A stretch of DNA of 40,973 nucleotides, from positions 1 through 40,973 of IMG/VR virus record IMGVR_UViG_3300036717_000121, one strand, 5' to 3'. Positions 1 through 8,303 of the stretch are shown here, in pieces (position 1 is the stretch's first letter; each line of letters begins with the position of its first letter). Source of the stretch: a virus. Made by a program: the position numbers and the translations under genes. The notes under the pieces are model-generated. The model searched no databases. It saw nothing but the letters and a program-made list of their open reading frames with translations, and had not been told where the DNA came from.

Positions 1-743
1 TTAATAAAGTACTTGAATTCATTTCCCGCCTATACGAAGAAAAGAACCAGGCGGTCATCGATAAAATAGAAGCACGACCAAAAGTATATGAGATTGCATA
101 CCGATCAGAAGAGATCAATGAACTGGCTACTGCCTTAGCAAAAGCCCAGGCGGAATTCGAGGTAGCAGGACTCAATAAGAACAATCCCTTCTTTAAATCA
201 CGCTATGCTGACCTTATGGCAGTCGTAACTGCTGCTCGACCTGCACTTTGCAAAAATGGTCTTTCCGTAACCCAAAATATTATATCCCATGTTAATGGTG
301 AAACTATCCTCCATACCATTCTCATGCATTCATCAGGACAGTGGCTAGAATCGCGTATGCGCGTAGTTCCACCAAAGAATGATGTCCAGTCTATGAGTAG
401 CTACATAACGTACCTCAAGCGTGTTTCTTATTCCTCTCTTATAGGTGTTGTAACCGGCGATGAAGATGATGACGGTGAGGTCGCCGTAGCTACTCAACGA
501 GAAACCTTTGCTAAAGGCACTGCACTCAATACCAAATATAATCCTCGAGAAGAAGCAAGCGAAGTCATTACTCGTGAACAGCGAGAAGAATTGGATTATG
601 AACTCACTGAGTACCCAGATATTGCAGAAATGGTCCTCGACGGATTAAAAATACAATCCCTTGCTGATATGCCAAAATCTAAGTTTCATGTATCTGCAAA
701 GAGAATTAGAGATATAAAGAATGCTAGAAATGGCATAAAATAA
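1..743 (+). CDS. erf: ERF-family single-strand annealing recombinase (5' part lies at the other end of the window)
   Basis: The reading frame is open from base 3 and continues the frame that starts at GTG 40831, because the window ends overlap. The joined protein is 252 residues. The core, with AKAQAEFEVAGLNKNNPFFK followed by SRYADLMAVVTAARPALCKNGLS and then VTGDEDDDGE, matches the ERF single-strand annealing family, which pairs complementary strands in phage recombination and replication. The C-terminal part (about 185-252) is charged and less conserved. A small gene follows 9 bases downstream. This recombinase fits with the RusA-like resolvase at 38816-39205. Family assignment is strong; the exact role (circularisation, concatemer formation) is inference. 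Confidence 0.85.
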   Translation, partial: NKVLEFISRLYEEKNQAVIDKIEARPKVYEIAYRSEEINELATALAKAQAEFEVAGLNKNNPFFKSRYADLMAVVTAARPALCKNGLSVTQNIISHVNGETILHTILMHSSGQWLESRMRVVPPKNDVQSMSSYITYLKRVSYSSLIGVVTGDEDDDGEVAVATQRETFAKGTALNTKYNPREEASEVITREQREELDYELTEYPDIAEMVLDGLKIQSLADMPKSKFHVSAKRIRDIKNARNGIK

Positions 744-752
744 GGAGTAGCA

Positions 753-956
753 ATGGAACCAGAAAGTAAAATCATTACAAGAAGCAGTAAGCCGCATAGT
801 TATGATCATGCTGTACGGGGAACAATATGCAAAGTAATAAGACCCTTTGATCCCGTCTGCGATGTCTATCGGCAAATAAGCGCTCATAGTGATGTCCCTA
901 TCTGGGAGTTCATTGGTACTATGAATAAAGACTCGGTTGTCCCTCCTCTCATCTAA
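753..956 (+). CDS. Small hypothetical protein (67 aa) downstream of erf
   Basis: The ATG follows a strong AAGGAG site 9 bases after the erf stop, so it is very likely cotranscribed and translated. The product, MEPESKIITRSSKPHSYDHA..., has no membrane segment and no motif I recognise. It is mildly basic near the N-terminus and contains a single Cys pair spread over residues 26-36. A strong hairpin 40 bases after the stop ends the transcript. Function unknown; position suggests an accessory of recombination or early metabolism. Confidence 0.6.
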   Translation: MEPESKIITRSSKPHSYDHAVRGTICKVIRPFDPVCDVYRQISAHSDVPIWEFIGTMNKDSVVPPLI

Positions 957-995
957 CGCTTACGCGGTTAATAGAGCTGGTTGACACTGCTTGTA

Positions 996-1023
996 GGGGG
1001 CCATTAATGGCCCCCATTTATTT
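996..1023. terminator. Bidirectional terminator between convergent genes
   Basis: A perfect 20-bp palindrome, GGGGGCCATTAATGGCCCCC (996-1015), is followed on the plus strand by ATTTATTT. It lies exactly between the plus-strand erf operon and the minus-strand fibre region, so it can stop transcription from both sides. Confidence 0.8.
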
Positions 1024-1191
1024 ACTTAAATCAACATCTTCAAAACTATCATCACTCAACTCTTTTTCAATAACATCTACAGCCATCTTTTCTACAGGAT
1101 TATTGTCCGGCATATGAAGGATATATTTAGCGCCTGCAGCAGCAAGTATAGCTAATGTTATTATCGCTATTTTTACTAGTGTGGAATTCAT
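1018..1191 (-). CDS. Small single-span membrane protein (57 aa)
   Basis: The start at 1191 is chosen because an ideal AAAGGAGG site lies just upstream; longer extensions of the frame have none. The protein begins MNSTLVKIAIITLAILAAAG, a classical N-terminal membrane anchor of about 18 residues. A soluble, very acidic tail follows (VIEKELSDDSFEDVDLSK). It sits at the end of the fibre operon but appears to have its own promoter (1213-1242). It could be a lysis accessory such as a holin or spanin-like peptide, or a superinfection-exclusion peptide; nothing in the sequence decides this. Confidence 0.65.
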   Translation of the reverse strand: MNSTLVKIAIITLAILAAAGAKYILHMPDNNPVEKMAVDVIEKELSDDSFEDVDLSK

Positions 1192-1212
1192 AAAACCTCC
1201 TTTCATTTGCTC

Positions 1213-1242
1213 ACTATAAATAAAATCGGTCTTATAAATCAA
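1213..1242 (-). promoter_or_regulatory. Sigma70-like promoter for the small membrane protein
   Basis: On the minus strand, TTGATT (1237-1242) and TATAGT (1213-1218) are separated by 18 bp, matching the consensus at 4/6 and 5/6 positions. It overlaps the last codons of the upstream fibre gene, which would let the 57-aa membrane protein be expressed independently of the fibres. Confidence 0.45.
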
Positions 1243-2969
1243 GAAGTTAATCCATAAAGAGAAATTACCGAGGTTACTACACTCGGTCCACCCACCGCAG
1301 TAAAGCTCAATGCATTCACCGGACCTGCTAACGGTCCCGTATAAACACCACTTGCCTGCCATCCCCGAGTAAATCGACCTCCATAATTATAATCGACTCC
1401 AAATCCGCTCATAGACACGGGACCACTACTATTATTAACATTGTAAATATAGTAACTCCCTGAGGCAAACCCGTAAGGTACCACAGGAGTAGTTCCTACA
1501 AGACCCATTAAGAACCCATAATTAGCACTGACATTAACAAAACCTGGAGGTGATATCTGCCTAACATCCCAGGTATTAAAACCTGACAAATAATTAGTGT
1601 TATAATAACTAACTCCGCCATTATCAGAAATGTTACAGGATATATTATAATCACCCGGTCCTAATATAATACCGATTTTTTCTATCACCACTAAAAGCGT
1701 TTTGTAATCAGTAGTAATTCCTGTTGTAAATGCACTGAGGCCACCTGTTGCTATATGGACCCATCCATTGCCCCCTGTTCCTGATTTCGATACAGTAATG
1801 GAATTTGCTGCATTAATAATCGAGATATTAGATCCTGCAGTGAAAGTATTCCAAGTAGGAGCTCCCGTAGTAGAACTTATGAGTGTCTGACCATCGGTTC
1901 CTTCAGAAGAGAATACTGTACCGGAACTATTAGTCTGTACCACCCCTTCTGTTAAGAAACCAAGAGTAGCTGAAGTATTAACAGTAAGATTGGTAACGGT
2001 CAAATTAGTAATTCCTGATAAGGATGTATCAAGGTTAGTGGTAACCACATTTGTAGCGCCTGTGGTATTGATATTTAATCCACCGTGAATATCAAGAACC
2101 TCTCCTGCTGGAACTGCAGTACCTGAATCTGTTTGGAATATAGTCGCAAGACCATTCGATTGGGTAATGTTCACGAGATTGTCTATTGGTGTCCCTTCAG
2201 TCAGTATACCGGTTCCGCCTAGAACAAGAAGGGTATTTCCGGCTCCCGCAGAGACTGCTCCTCCGGTATCTCCCGTCATAGTAGAATCAATTCCAGTGGG
2301 TATAAGAGACATAGTCAACGTTCCCGTTCCGGGAGTCCCCACAATAGTAACCGTGGTTCCATCTCCAACAAAATCATAATTTCCCGAAAGATCAGGAAAG
2401 ACAGGACCACCGCTATTGCCGGTAATAGTAAGATCAACGGGGTTGAGAATTGATGCAGTGAGAGTATTGGTTAAGGGGTTACCGGTGAATGTTATAGTAG
2501 TTCCATCACCTATGATGTTTATATTTCCCGAACTATCAGCAGACACTGATCCACCGCTATTACCAATCAAGTTCTGCCCAAATAAACCACCAACCAAAGA
2601 AAAGGTAAGAGTATTAGTGCCGGTATTTCCCGCAACAGTAATCGTTGTTCCATCTCCAATAACATTAATATTTTGCATAGAATCCGCCGGGACATGTACG
2701 CTACTGTTATTACCGGTCAGTGTAGCAATAATATTTTTTGATATCTGGAGCCATATCGCAATAAGTTGTCCATGATTGGTATTATTACCGGCAAGAGATA
2801 CAAGAATCCACGCTTCTCTTGTTATTTTATTCATCCAGAGATCACCTAAGGATACATTTCGATTGTCAGTCGTGAGGGGATCCCGAGTCCTAATGAACCA
2901 ATTAGGGGGATTAGACGCCTGTGTTCCCCGATACGCCAATGCTGCAGCACTCGATATTCTATTCGACAT
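1239..2969 (-). CDS. Tail fibre / receptor-binding protein, type-A anchor (576 aa)
   Basis: Residues 1-75 form an anchor-like module with LGDLWMNKITREAWILVSL, shared with the products of 2978-4705 and 10954-11835. Four repeats follow (about 80-260), each with a TGN-SGG turn, a GDGTTIT strand and a GN-TNTLT strand, typical of beta-helical fibre shafts. A linker QTLISSTTGAPTW (about 360-375) resembles the QVLTSNGA-ALPTW motif of neighbouring fibres. The last about 170 residues, from GWVHIATGG to the final ISLYGLTS, are a beta-rich tip whose boundaries match those of three neighbours while the interior differs. A membrane anchor or enzyme motif is absent. Role in adhesion is inferred from module structure and position. 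Confidence 0.75.
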   Translation of the reverse strand: MSNRISSAAALAYRGTQASNPPNWFIRTRDPLTTDNRNVSLGDLWMNKITREAWILVSLAGNNTNHGQLIAIWLQISKNIIATLTGNNSSVHVPADSMQNINVIGDGTTITVAGNTGTNTLTFSLVGGLFGQNLIGNSGGSVSADSSGNINIIGDGTTITFTGNPLTNTLTASILNPVDLTITGNSGGPVFPDLSGNYDFVGDGTTVTIVGTPGTGTLTMSLIPTGIDSTMTGDTGGAVSAGAGNTLLVLGGTGILTEGTPIDNLVNITQSNGLATIFQTDSGTAVPAGEVLDIHGGLNINTTGATNVVTTNLDTSLSGITNLTVTNLTVNTSATLGFLTEGVVQTNSSGTVFSSEGTDGQTLISSTTGAPTWNTFTAGSNISIINAANSITVSKSGTGGNGWVHIATGGLSAFTTGITTDYKTLLVVIEKIGIILGPGDYNISCNISDNGGVSYYNTNYLSGFNTWDVRQISPPGFVNVSANYGFLMGLVGTTPVVPYGFASGSYYIYNVNNSSGPVSMSGFGVDYNYGGRFTRGWQASGVYTGPLAGPVNALSFTAVGGPSVVTSVISLYGLTS

Positions 2970-2977
2970 AACGGCTC

Positions 2978-4705
2978 CTAATGGGTTAAACCATATAATT
3001 CTATTGTTCCTGAAATAGCCGCTGTGCCGTTAAATTGAATAAGCATATTGTTAACTGCTACACCACTATTAGGAGGGGTTCCTTGATATGATGCTCCCGC
3101 AGCCTGACCCTGATAGAGATTTGTTGGGTTATAGTTAACAAATTGACCCGTAATATTCTTTGCATAGTTAGTAGTAGTCAGATCATAGAGGAACACAGAG
3201 AAGCTTATATATTGATCAGAGGCGCTCGAGAATATAGGCGCTACAAGAAATACGTTTCCATTATTAACGTTCATATTAGAAAATGATGTTGAACTATAAA
3301 GATTATAAATAAGACCGCAGGTAAATACCCCAGAGAAGAATGTAGCACCATTATCACTTGAAAGCTGGATGGTAACTTGTGCTGCCGATCCTACGGCCGG
3401 TAAGAGTATTTTATCTGCAACCAATAAGTAAGAAGTATAGGTGGAACTGATTGAAGTATTAGTAAAGGCTGCTGAATTTTGACCAATGAGTGACTGACTT
3501 CCCACAAGTACTATTCCCGATCCTGTACCCCCGCCCGAAGCAGCAATGGTAATAGTATTATTCCCGTTGGTTATCGTAACGTTTGCACCCGCTGTAATAT
3601 TTGCCCATGCAGGCGCCCCTGTGCTTGAACTAATAAGTATTTGGCCGTCAGTACCTTTGGTAGAAGACAGATGTCCTGAGCTGTCGGACTGAATGACCCC
3701 TGCAGACGCGAAAGATAATGTCTCAGATGTCGTGGCAGTAAGATTATTCACCGTTAAATTAGTAATACCAGTAATAGTAGTATTAAGGTTTACCGTGACA
3801 GTGTTACCTGATCCTGAAGTATTAATATTGGTACCGCCTGCGATACGCAGTATTCCCGATGAAGGGGTAGCTGTTCCTGAGTCAGTCGTATAACTCGTTG
3901 CAACTTCAGAACCCGTATCTATCGTTAATGTATGAGTGCCGGGGTTACCAGTCACCGTAATAATTCCCGGAGTTCCCAAAAGAAATATATTTCCGGAGCC
4001 ATCAGGATGTACCGCTCCTCCGGTGTTGCCGGTAATAGAATCGATGGTGCCGCCCGATACAATAGATGCAGTAAGGGTGTGCGTTCCTGGATTACCAACA
4101 ATCTCAATAGTTGTTCCATCACCCACAATGTTAAAGTTTCCTGCACTTGCGGATACTGCTCCTCCTGAGTTACCGGTCATGGTAATAGCAAGAGAATTTA
4201 TCACTGATGCAGTGAGGGTATGAGTGCCGGGATTGCCTGCGATGGTTATAGTGGTTCCATCTCCCACCACATGGAAGTTTCCAGAGCCATCAGAAGATAC
4301 AATCCCACCGGTATTTCCTTCCAAAGTCTTAATAACTGCTCCAGGTACCACAGAAGCGGTGAGTGTATGAGTTGCCGCATTGCCAAGAATGGTTATCGTA
4401 GTACCGTCTCCAACCACGTTTATATTATTAGAAACGCTTGGGCCTACTGCCCCTCCTGAGTTACCGGTAAGTGTTTCAACTTCACTCGGCGTTACACCTA
4501 ATTCAACCCATGTTGCAAGACTTGCATTGAGAGCAACGAGCAACCATACCGTCTGATTAATTCTATTGAGCCACAAATCTCCTAGTGAAACATTAGTGCT
4601 ATCATTCTGAGTAGGATTAGCCGTTGCGTATATAAGATTAGGTGGATTAGAAGCATTAGTTCCCTGGTACGCTAGAGAACTGATCCCCGACAATATATTA
4701 CTCAT
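2978..4705 (-). CDS. Tail fibre / receptor-binding protein, type-A anchor (575 aa)
   Basis: This is a full-length paralogue of the 576-residue product encoded just downstream. Both start MSN, contain AY-GT-ASNPPN and the LGDLW-N anchor (residues 40-60), carry four TGN-(S/T)GG repeats (about 78-260), and end in LYGLT plus one residue. The C-terminal tip (about 400-575) diverges strongly, with Asn/Ser/Thr-rich strands. ATG at 4705 is preceded by an AGGAGTAGTA site. Two side-by-side paralogues with different tips suggest hetero-oligomeric fibres or alternative receptor specificities. Confidence 0.75.
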   Translation of the reverse strand: MSNILSGISSLAYQGTNASNPPNLIYATANPTQNDSTNVSLGDLWLNRINQTVWLLVALNASLATWVELGVTPSEVETLTGNSGGAVGPSVSNNINVVGDGTTITILGNAATHTLTASVVPGAVIKTLEGNTGGIVSSDGSGNFHVVGDGTTITIAGNPGTHTLTASVINSLAITMTGNSGGAVSASAGNFNIVGDGTTIEIVGNPGTHTLTASIVSGGTIDSITGNTGGAVHPDGSGNIFLLGTPGIITVTGNPGTHTLTIDTGSEVATSYTTDSGTATPSSGILRIAGGTNINTSGSGNTVTVNLNTTITGITNLTVNNLTATTSETLSFASAGVIQSDSSGHLSSTKGTDGQILISSSTGAPAWANITAGANVTITNGNNTITIAASGGGTGSGIVLVGSQSLIGQNSAAFTNTSISSTYTSYLLVADKILLPAVGSAAQVTIQLSSDNGATFFSGVFTCGLIYNLYSSTSFSNMNVNNGNVFLVAPIFSSASDQYISFSVFLYDLTTTNYAKNITGQFVNYNPTNLYQGQAAGASYQGTPPNSGVAVNNMLIQFNGTAAISGTIELYGLTH

Positions 4706-4725
4706 TACTACTCCTTAATTATTTA

Positions 4726-5421
4726 TTATTCTAATATTCCAAAAAGGGTAAATACTCCCGTAATAGTTCCTGAAGCACCGGCTATTTGTATAGCATTAAC
4801 ACTTGCAGTTCCAGAGGTGCCTCCAAAAGTAAGATTCGCTGCTCCTTTGGAACCTCTTCCACACATGGCAACGTTTGCTCCATTTGTCATATTAAAAAAA
4901 TAGGTACCAGCAGCTGATGCGGAAGGACTAGTAGTTCCGGCCAAAGACCCTATTTTAAAGTGCGCTGTGCTATTTGAACTGGTAAAACCACCACCGCTTG
5001 TGAGATTAATATATCCCGAGAAATAACCCGTTGTAACATAACTTGATCCTCCATTGGTAGAGAGAGTACATATAAGGTCTTGGTCTGCAGTTGTACTTAC
5101 CAAAAGTTTAGAACAAAGAAGATAATAGATATTATAGGTATTCGTTATTCCACTCGTGAAATTTACCGTACTTGCTCCACTTACCGTTTGAGAACTAATC
5201 AATACAAAGTAATTGGTAGCAGGACTAATAAAAGAAGGCGCAACACCTGCGCCATTACTTGTCAAAACAGACCCCGAGGAAGACATTCCGGTAGTTGATT
5301 GTAACGGTCCTGTACTCGTTGTTCCTGCTATAAGAGGAGCATAGGCGGTCGCTGATGAAATGCCTGTTCCCCCCGTTGAAGTGGTAGTAGTAGAAAAATT
5401 ATCAGCATTCTGATTTGCCAT
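4726..5421 (-). CDS. Short fibre/adhesin, type-B anchor (231 aa)
   Basis: The N-terminal 75 residues contain the GGTG-(S)-TAY-PLIAGTTSTGPLQ and SVLTSNGAG motifs that recur in the 240- and 715-residue neighbours. The remaining 155 residues form a tip that begins YFVLISSQTVSGASTVNFTSGI and ends FTLFGILE, clearly related to the end of the next gene upstream. Rich in Ser, Thr and Gly, no Cys motif of note. It is 2 bases from its upstream paralogue, so the pair is translated together. Likely a short accessory fibre or fibre-tip adhesin. Confidence 0.7.
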   Translation of the reverse strand: MANQNADNFSTTTTSTGGTGISSATAYAPLIAGTTSTGPLQSTTGMSSSGSVLTSNGAGVAPSFISPATNYFVLISSQTVSGASTVNFTSGITNTYNIYYLLCSKLLVSTTADQDLICTLSTNGGSSYVTTGYFSGYINLTSGGGFTSSNSTAHFKIGSLAGTTSPSASAAGTYFFNMTNGANVAMCGRGSKGAANLTFGGTSGTASVNAIQIAGASGTITGVFTLFGILE

Positions 5422-5423
5422 AG

Positions 5424-6146
5424 TTACTCCAATACGCCAAAGAGAGTGAATACCCCTGATGCAATATTTCCACTACTCATACTAAATTGAAAGGCATTGA
5501 TTGTTGCTGTTGTAAAATAAAATCCTCCACCTACTCCAAATGCTGTTGTTGCGAGTGCCGTACTATTAAGAGTCATAATAGAATTCTGAAGAGGCACAGT
5601 TCCGGAAGTTATATCTAAGCAATTTATTATACCGGACATACCTGTAGTAGTTGATAAAGCAGGACTAATAAAAAACGAGGTACTTGCGTTAACATTATTA
5701 TTAGTTGTTGAATTATATGCCCAATAATTCATACCAGTACCGAGTGAACTGGTTATATAACTGCTACCTCCATTAATCGAGAAAACAAGTTTGAGTTGCG
5801 CGGTATTTGTTGCAGGAACTACATTACTAAGATAAAAAACATAATTATTATAAGTACTCGTTATCCCACTCGTGAAGGATATCGTTGCTGAAGAACTTGC
5901 CGTCTGAGATTGAATGAGTACTAAATTCCCTCCCCCGCTACCCGCAGCTTGCCAGGTAGGAAGCGCAGAAGCACCATTAGAAGTAAGAACTTGGCCGCTA
6001 CTTCCCAGACCAGAAACGTTTTGAAATACTCCTGTCGATGTCGTTCCGCCTGTAATAACTGCATAGGCGGTAAAGGAACTATCCCCGGTACCGCCTTGAG
6101 AAACTGTTAAAGGATTAGATGTATTCGTTGCATTATTAGTAGCCAT
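5424..6146 (-). CDS. Short fibre/adhesin, type-B anchor (240 aa)
   Basis: Starts MATNNATNTSNPLTVSQGGT and contains one complete copy of the repeat that is tandemly arrayed in the 715-residue gene (TAYAVITGGTTSTGVFQ, then QVLTSNGASALPTWQ, residues 17-70). The tip, residues 75-240, starts LVLIQSQTASSSATISFTSG and ends FTLFGVLE, paralogous to the tips of the downstream 231-residue protein and more distantly of both long fibres. Good AGGAGA site upstream of ATG 6146. Probably a fibre component; receptor unknown. Confidence 0.7.
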   Translation of the reverse strand: MATNNATNTSNPLTVSQGGTGDSSFTAYAVITGGTTSTGVFQNVSGLGSSGQVLTSNGASALPTWQAAGSGGGNLVLIQSQTASSSATISFTSGITSTYNNYVFYLSNVVPATNTAQLKLVFSINGGSSYITSSLGTGMNYWAYNSTTNNNVNASTSFFISPALSTTTGMSGIINCLDITSGTVPLQNSIMTLNSTALATTAFGVGGGFYFTTATINAFQFSMSSGNIASGVFTLFGVLE

Positions 6147-6155
6147 TGTATCTCC

Positions 6156-8303
6156 TTAAACAACCGTTATATTACCGATACTTGAAATTACAATCCATGA
6201 AGTATTAGCAACGTTACATACTAATCTCACTGCGTCATAAATATTTGATGATGAAAGCGACCCGCCAGTTCCCGAAGTCGTGGTAGAAGTTCCAAAGAAT
6301 ATTTGTTGCCCGACATTTTGCGCAATAGTCCATCCAAGCGCAGTATTCATTCCAGTTATTTCAATAAGAGTTCCTACGGCCGCTGTTGTGGGTAGAGTTA
6401 AAACAAGATTGCTTGCCTTATTAGCAATGTAACCATTATTAACTGCGGCATTCTGATTAGCAGTTATAACTGACCACACAAAAGAAGCCCCTGCAGCCTG
6501 CCATGTTGGCAATGCGCCGGCACCGTTGCTGGTAAGTACATTTCCTGAGCTTCCGAGCCCAGAAACATTTTGAAATGCTCCAGTTGCTGTTGTTCCTGCG
6601 CAAAGAACTGAATATGCGGTAAAAGTTGTATTTCCGGTACCGCCATTAGCCACCACTAAATCGCCGCCTAGAGTCTCAGTTGATCCAGCGCCCGCAAAAG
6701 TAAGACCGGTAGATCCACCAGTAAACGTGAAAGAGTTCCCAGTTAATGCTCCACCAGAATCTCCCGTTATACTTATTGAAGACGCCGCAGGAGATGCCCA
6801 TACGGGATCTGCCCCGGTTGCCCCCGTGAGAACTTGTCCCGTGGTTCCTACTGCTAATTGTGTTATAGCTCCCGTACCTGCTCCAACCAATACTCCATGA
6901 TTCGTAAGGGTTGTTCTGCCAGTTCCGCCGTTGGCAACAATTAAGTCACCACCAAGGGTTTCTGTAGAGCCTGCTCCAGCGAATGTTAAACCAGTCGTAC
7001 CGCCTGTAAAGGTAAATGCAGCGCCTATAAGTGCTCCTCCAGAGTCTCCCGTAATAGAGATAGAGCTTGCTGCAGGTGAAGCCCATACAGGGTCAGCGCC
7101 TGTAGCGCCCGTGAGCACTTGTCCCGTCGTTCCTACGGCAAGCTGAGTGATCGCACCTGTACCTGCGCCTACAAGGACACCGTGATTTGTTAATGTTGCT
7201 CTGCCAGTTCCACCGTTACCTACAATAAGAGTACCTGTAAGGGTTTCAGTGGTTCCAGCGCCTGCAAAAGTAAGGCCGGTTGTTCCACCAGTAAAGGTAA
7301 AGCTACCACTCGTTATCGCTCCGCCACTATCACCTGTTATAGATATTGTAGCCCCAGCACCACTTTGCCAGGTAGGTAAAGCAGCTGCGCCATTAGAGGT
7401 AAGAATTTGGCCCGCAGCTCCTAATCCTGATACATGCTGAAATGCTCCTGTAGCCGTAGTTCCTGCTGCAATAAGAGAATAGGCAGTAAAGGTAGTATTG
7501 CCTGTTCCACCGTTAGCCACAACAAGGTCTCCACCCAGGGTTACTGTCGCACCACTTCCGGTGAAAGTAAGACCGGTTGTTGATCCAGTAAGCGTAACCG
7601 TTGATCCGGTAGCCGATCCTGAGTCTCCATCAAGAGTTACAATCCCGCCTGCTGATGCTGTTTGCCACGTTGGTAATGCAGAAGCGCCATTACTGGTAAG
7701 CACTTGACCACTCGTTCCAACACCAGAGACGCTTTGTAGTACTCCTGTCGATGTTGTTCCGCCTGCAATAACTGCGTAGGCGGTAAATGAGTTATCTCCG
7801 GTTCCACCATGAGCAACATTAAGAGTACCGCCTAAGGTTTCTGTAGAACCTGCTCCTGCGAAGGTAAGCCCAGATGCGCCGCCGGTGAAGGTAAATGCAG
7901 CGCCTACAAGAGCACCACCACTATCCCCCGTAATGGATATAGAACTTGCAGGAACAGCTTGCCATGTAGGAAGCGCAGAAGCGCCATTAGACGTAAGAAT
8001 TTGTCCGCTGGTACCAACACCGGATACGTTCTGGAAACTTGCGGTACTGGTCGTTCCTGCGGTAATTAAGCTATAGGCGGTAAACGTACTTCCTCCTGTA
8101 CCACCACCTACCACATTTGCTATGCCAAAAGCCGGATCTGAGGATGATCCTTGGGCTATTAAGGGAACACCGGATACTGATCCGGGTCCTACTGAACTTA
8201 TTGCACTGGTTCCTTCACCAAGAAGGATAGAATGGGCGGTTAATGTTTGAGCGCCTGTGCCGCCTTCAACAACAGGCATAGGGGAGATTCTTTTATAACT
8301 CAT
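6156..8303 (-). CDS. Long repetitive tail fibre (715 aa)
   Basis: The protein is a tandem array. I count seven GGTG copies followed by FTAY or LTNHG, several QVLTSNGA-ALPTWQ copies, and five TGDSG(G/S) copies each followed by FTFTGG-TGLTFAGAG or a variant. The last about 110 residues (from VWSVITANQNAAVNNGYIAN) form a distinct C-terminal domain ending ISSIGNITVV. Such glycine- and threonine-rich repeats are typical of trimeric phage fibres and beta-helical shafts. Two of the modules are identical in protein over long stretches but differ in codons (see findings). The ATG at 8303 overlaps the stop of the upstream gene, so the two are translationally coupled. Confidence 0.75.
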   Translation of the reverse strand: MSYKRISPMPVVEGGTGAQTLTAHSILLGEGTSAISSVGPGSVSGVPLIAQGSSSDPAFGIANVVGGGTGGSTFTAYSLITAGTTSTASFQNVSGVGTSGQILTSNGASALPTWQAVPASSISITGDSGGALVGAAFTFTGGASGLTFAGAGSTETLGGTLNVAHGGTGDNSFTAYAVIAGGTTSTGVLQSVSGVGTSGQVLTSNGASALPTWQTASAGGIVTLDGDSGSATGSTVTLTGSTTGLTFTGSGATVTLGGDLVVANGGTGNTTFTAYSLIAAGTTATGAFQHVSGLGAAGQILTSNGAAALPTWQSGAGATISITGDSGGAITSGSFTFTGGTTGLTFAGAGTTETLTGTLIVGNGGTGRATLTNHGVLVGAGTGAITQLAVGTTGQVLTGATGADPVWASPAASSISITGDSGGALIGAAFTFTGGTTGLTFAGAGSTETLGGDLIVANGGTGRTTLTNHGVLVGAGTGAITQLAVGTTGQVLTGATGADPVWASPAASSISITGDSGGALTGNSFTFTGGSTGLTFAGAGSTETLGGDLVVANGGTGNTTFTAYSVLCAGTTATGAFQNVSGLGSSGNVLTSNGAGALPTWQAAGASFVWSVITANQNAAVNNGYIANKASNLVLTLPTTAAVGTLIEITGMNTALGWTIAQNVGQQIFFGTSTTTSGTGGSLSSSNIYDAVRLVCNVANTSWIVISSIGNITVV
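6640..8110 (-). repeat. Tandem protein-coding repeat modules inside the long fibre gene
   Basis: Modules of roughly 85-100 codons recur across this stretch. Those at about 6720-6930 and 7005-7215 encode the same residues over long runs (GVLVGAGTGAITQLAVGTTG and QVLTGATGADPVWASPAASS). The DNA is not identical: one comparable 78-base stretch differs at 17 positions, all synonymous by my count. Confidence 0.7.

Noticed and set aside
1-127. T7-like terminal redundancy
   Set aside because: The repeat is exactly 127 bases, a standard assembler k-mer, and lies inside erf; circular overlap is simpler.
2167-2775. Plus-strand frames rich in Val and Pro across the fibre genes
   Set aside because: These are antisense shadows of Gly/Thr/Asn-rich fibre repeats and have no start signals.
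6640-8110. CRISPR-like array
   Set aside because: Repeats are in-frame coding modules with synonymous changes and no unique spacers of constant length.
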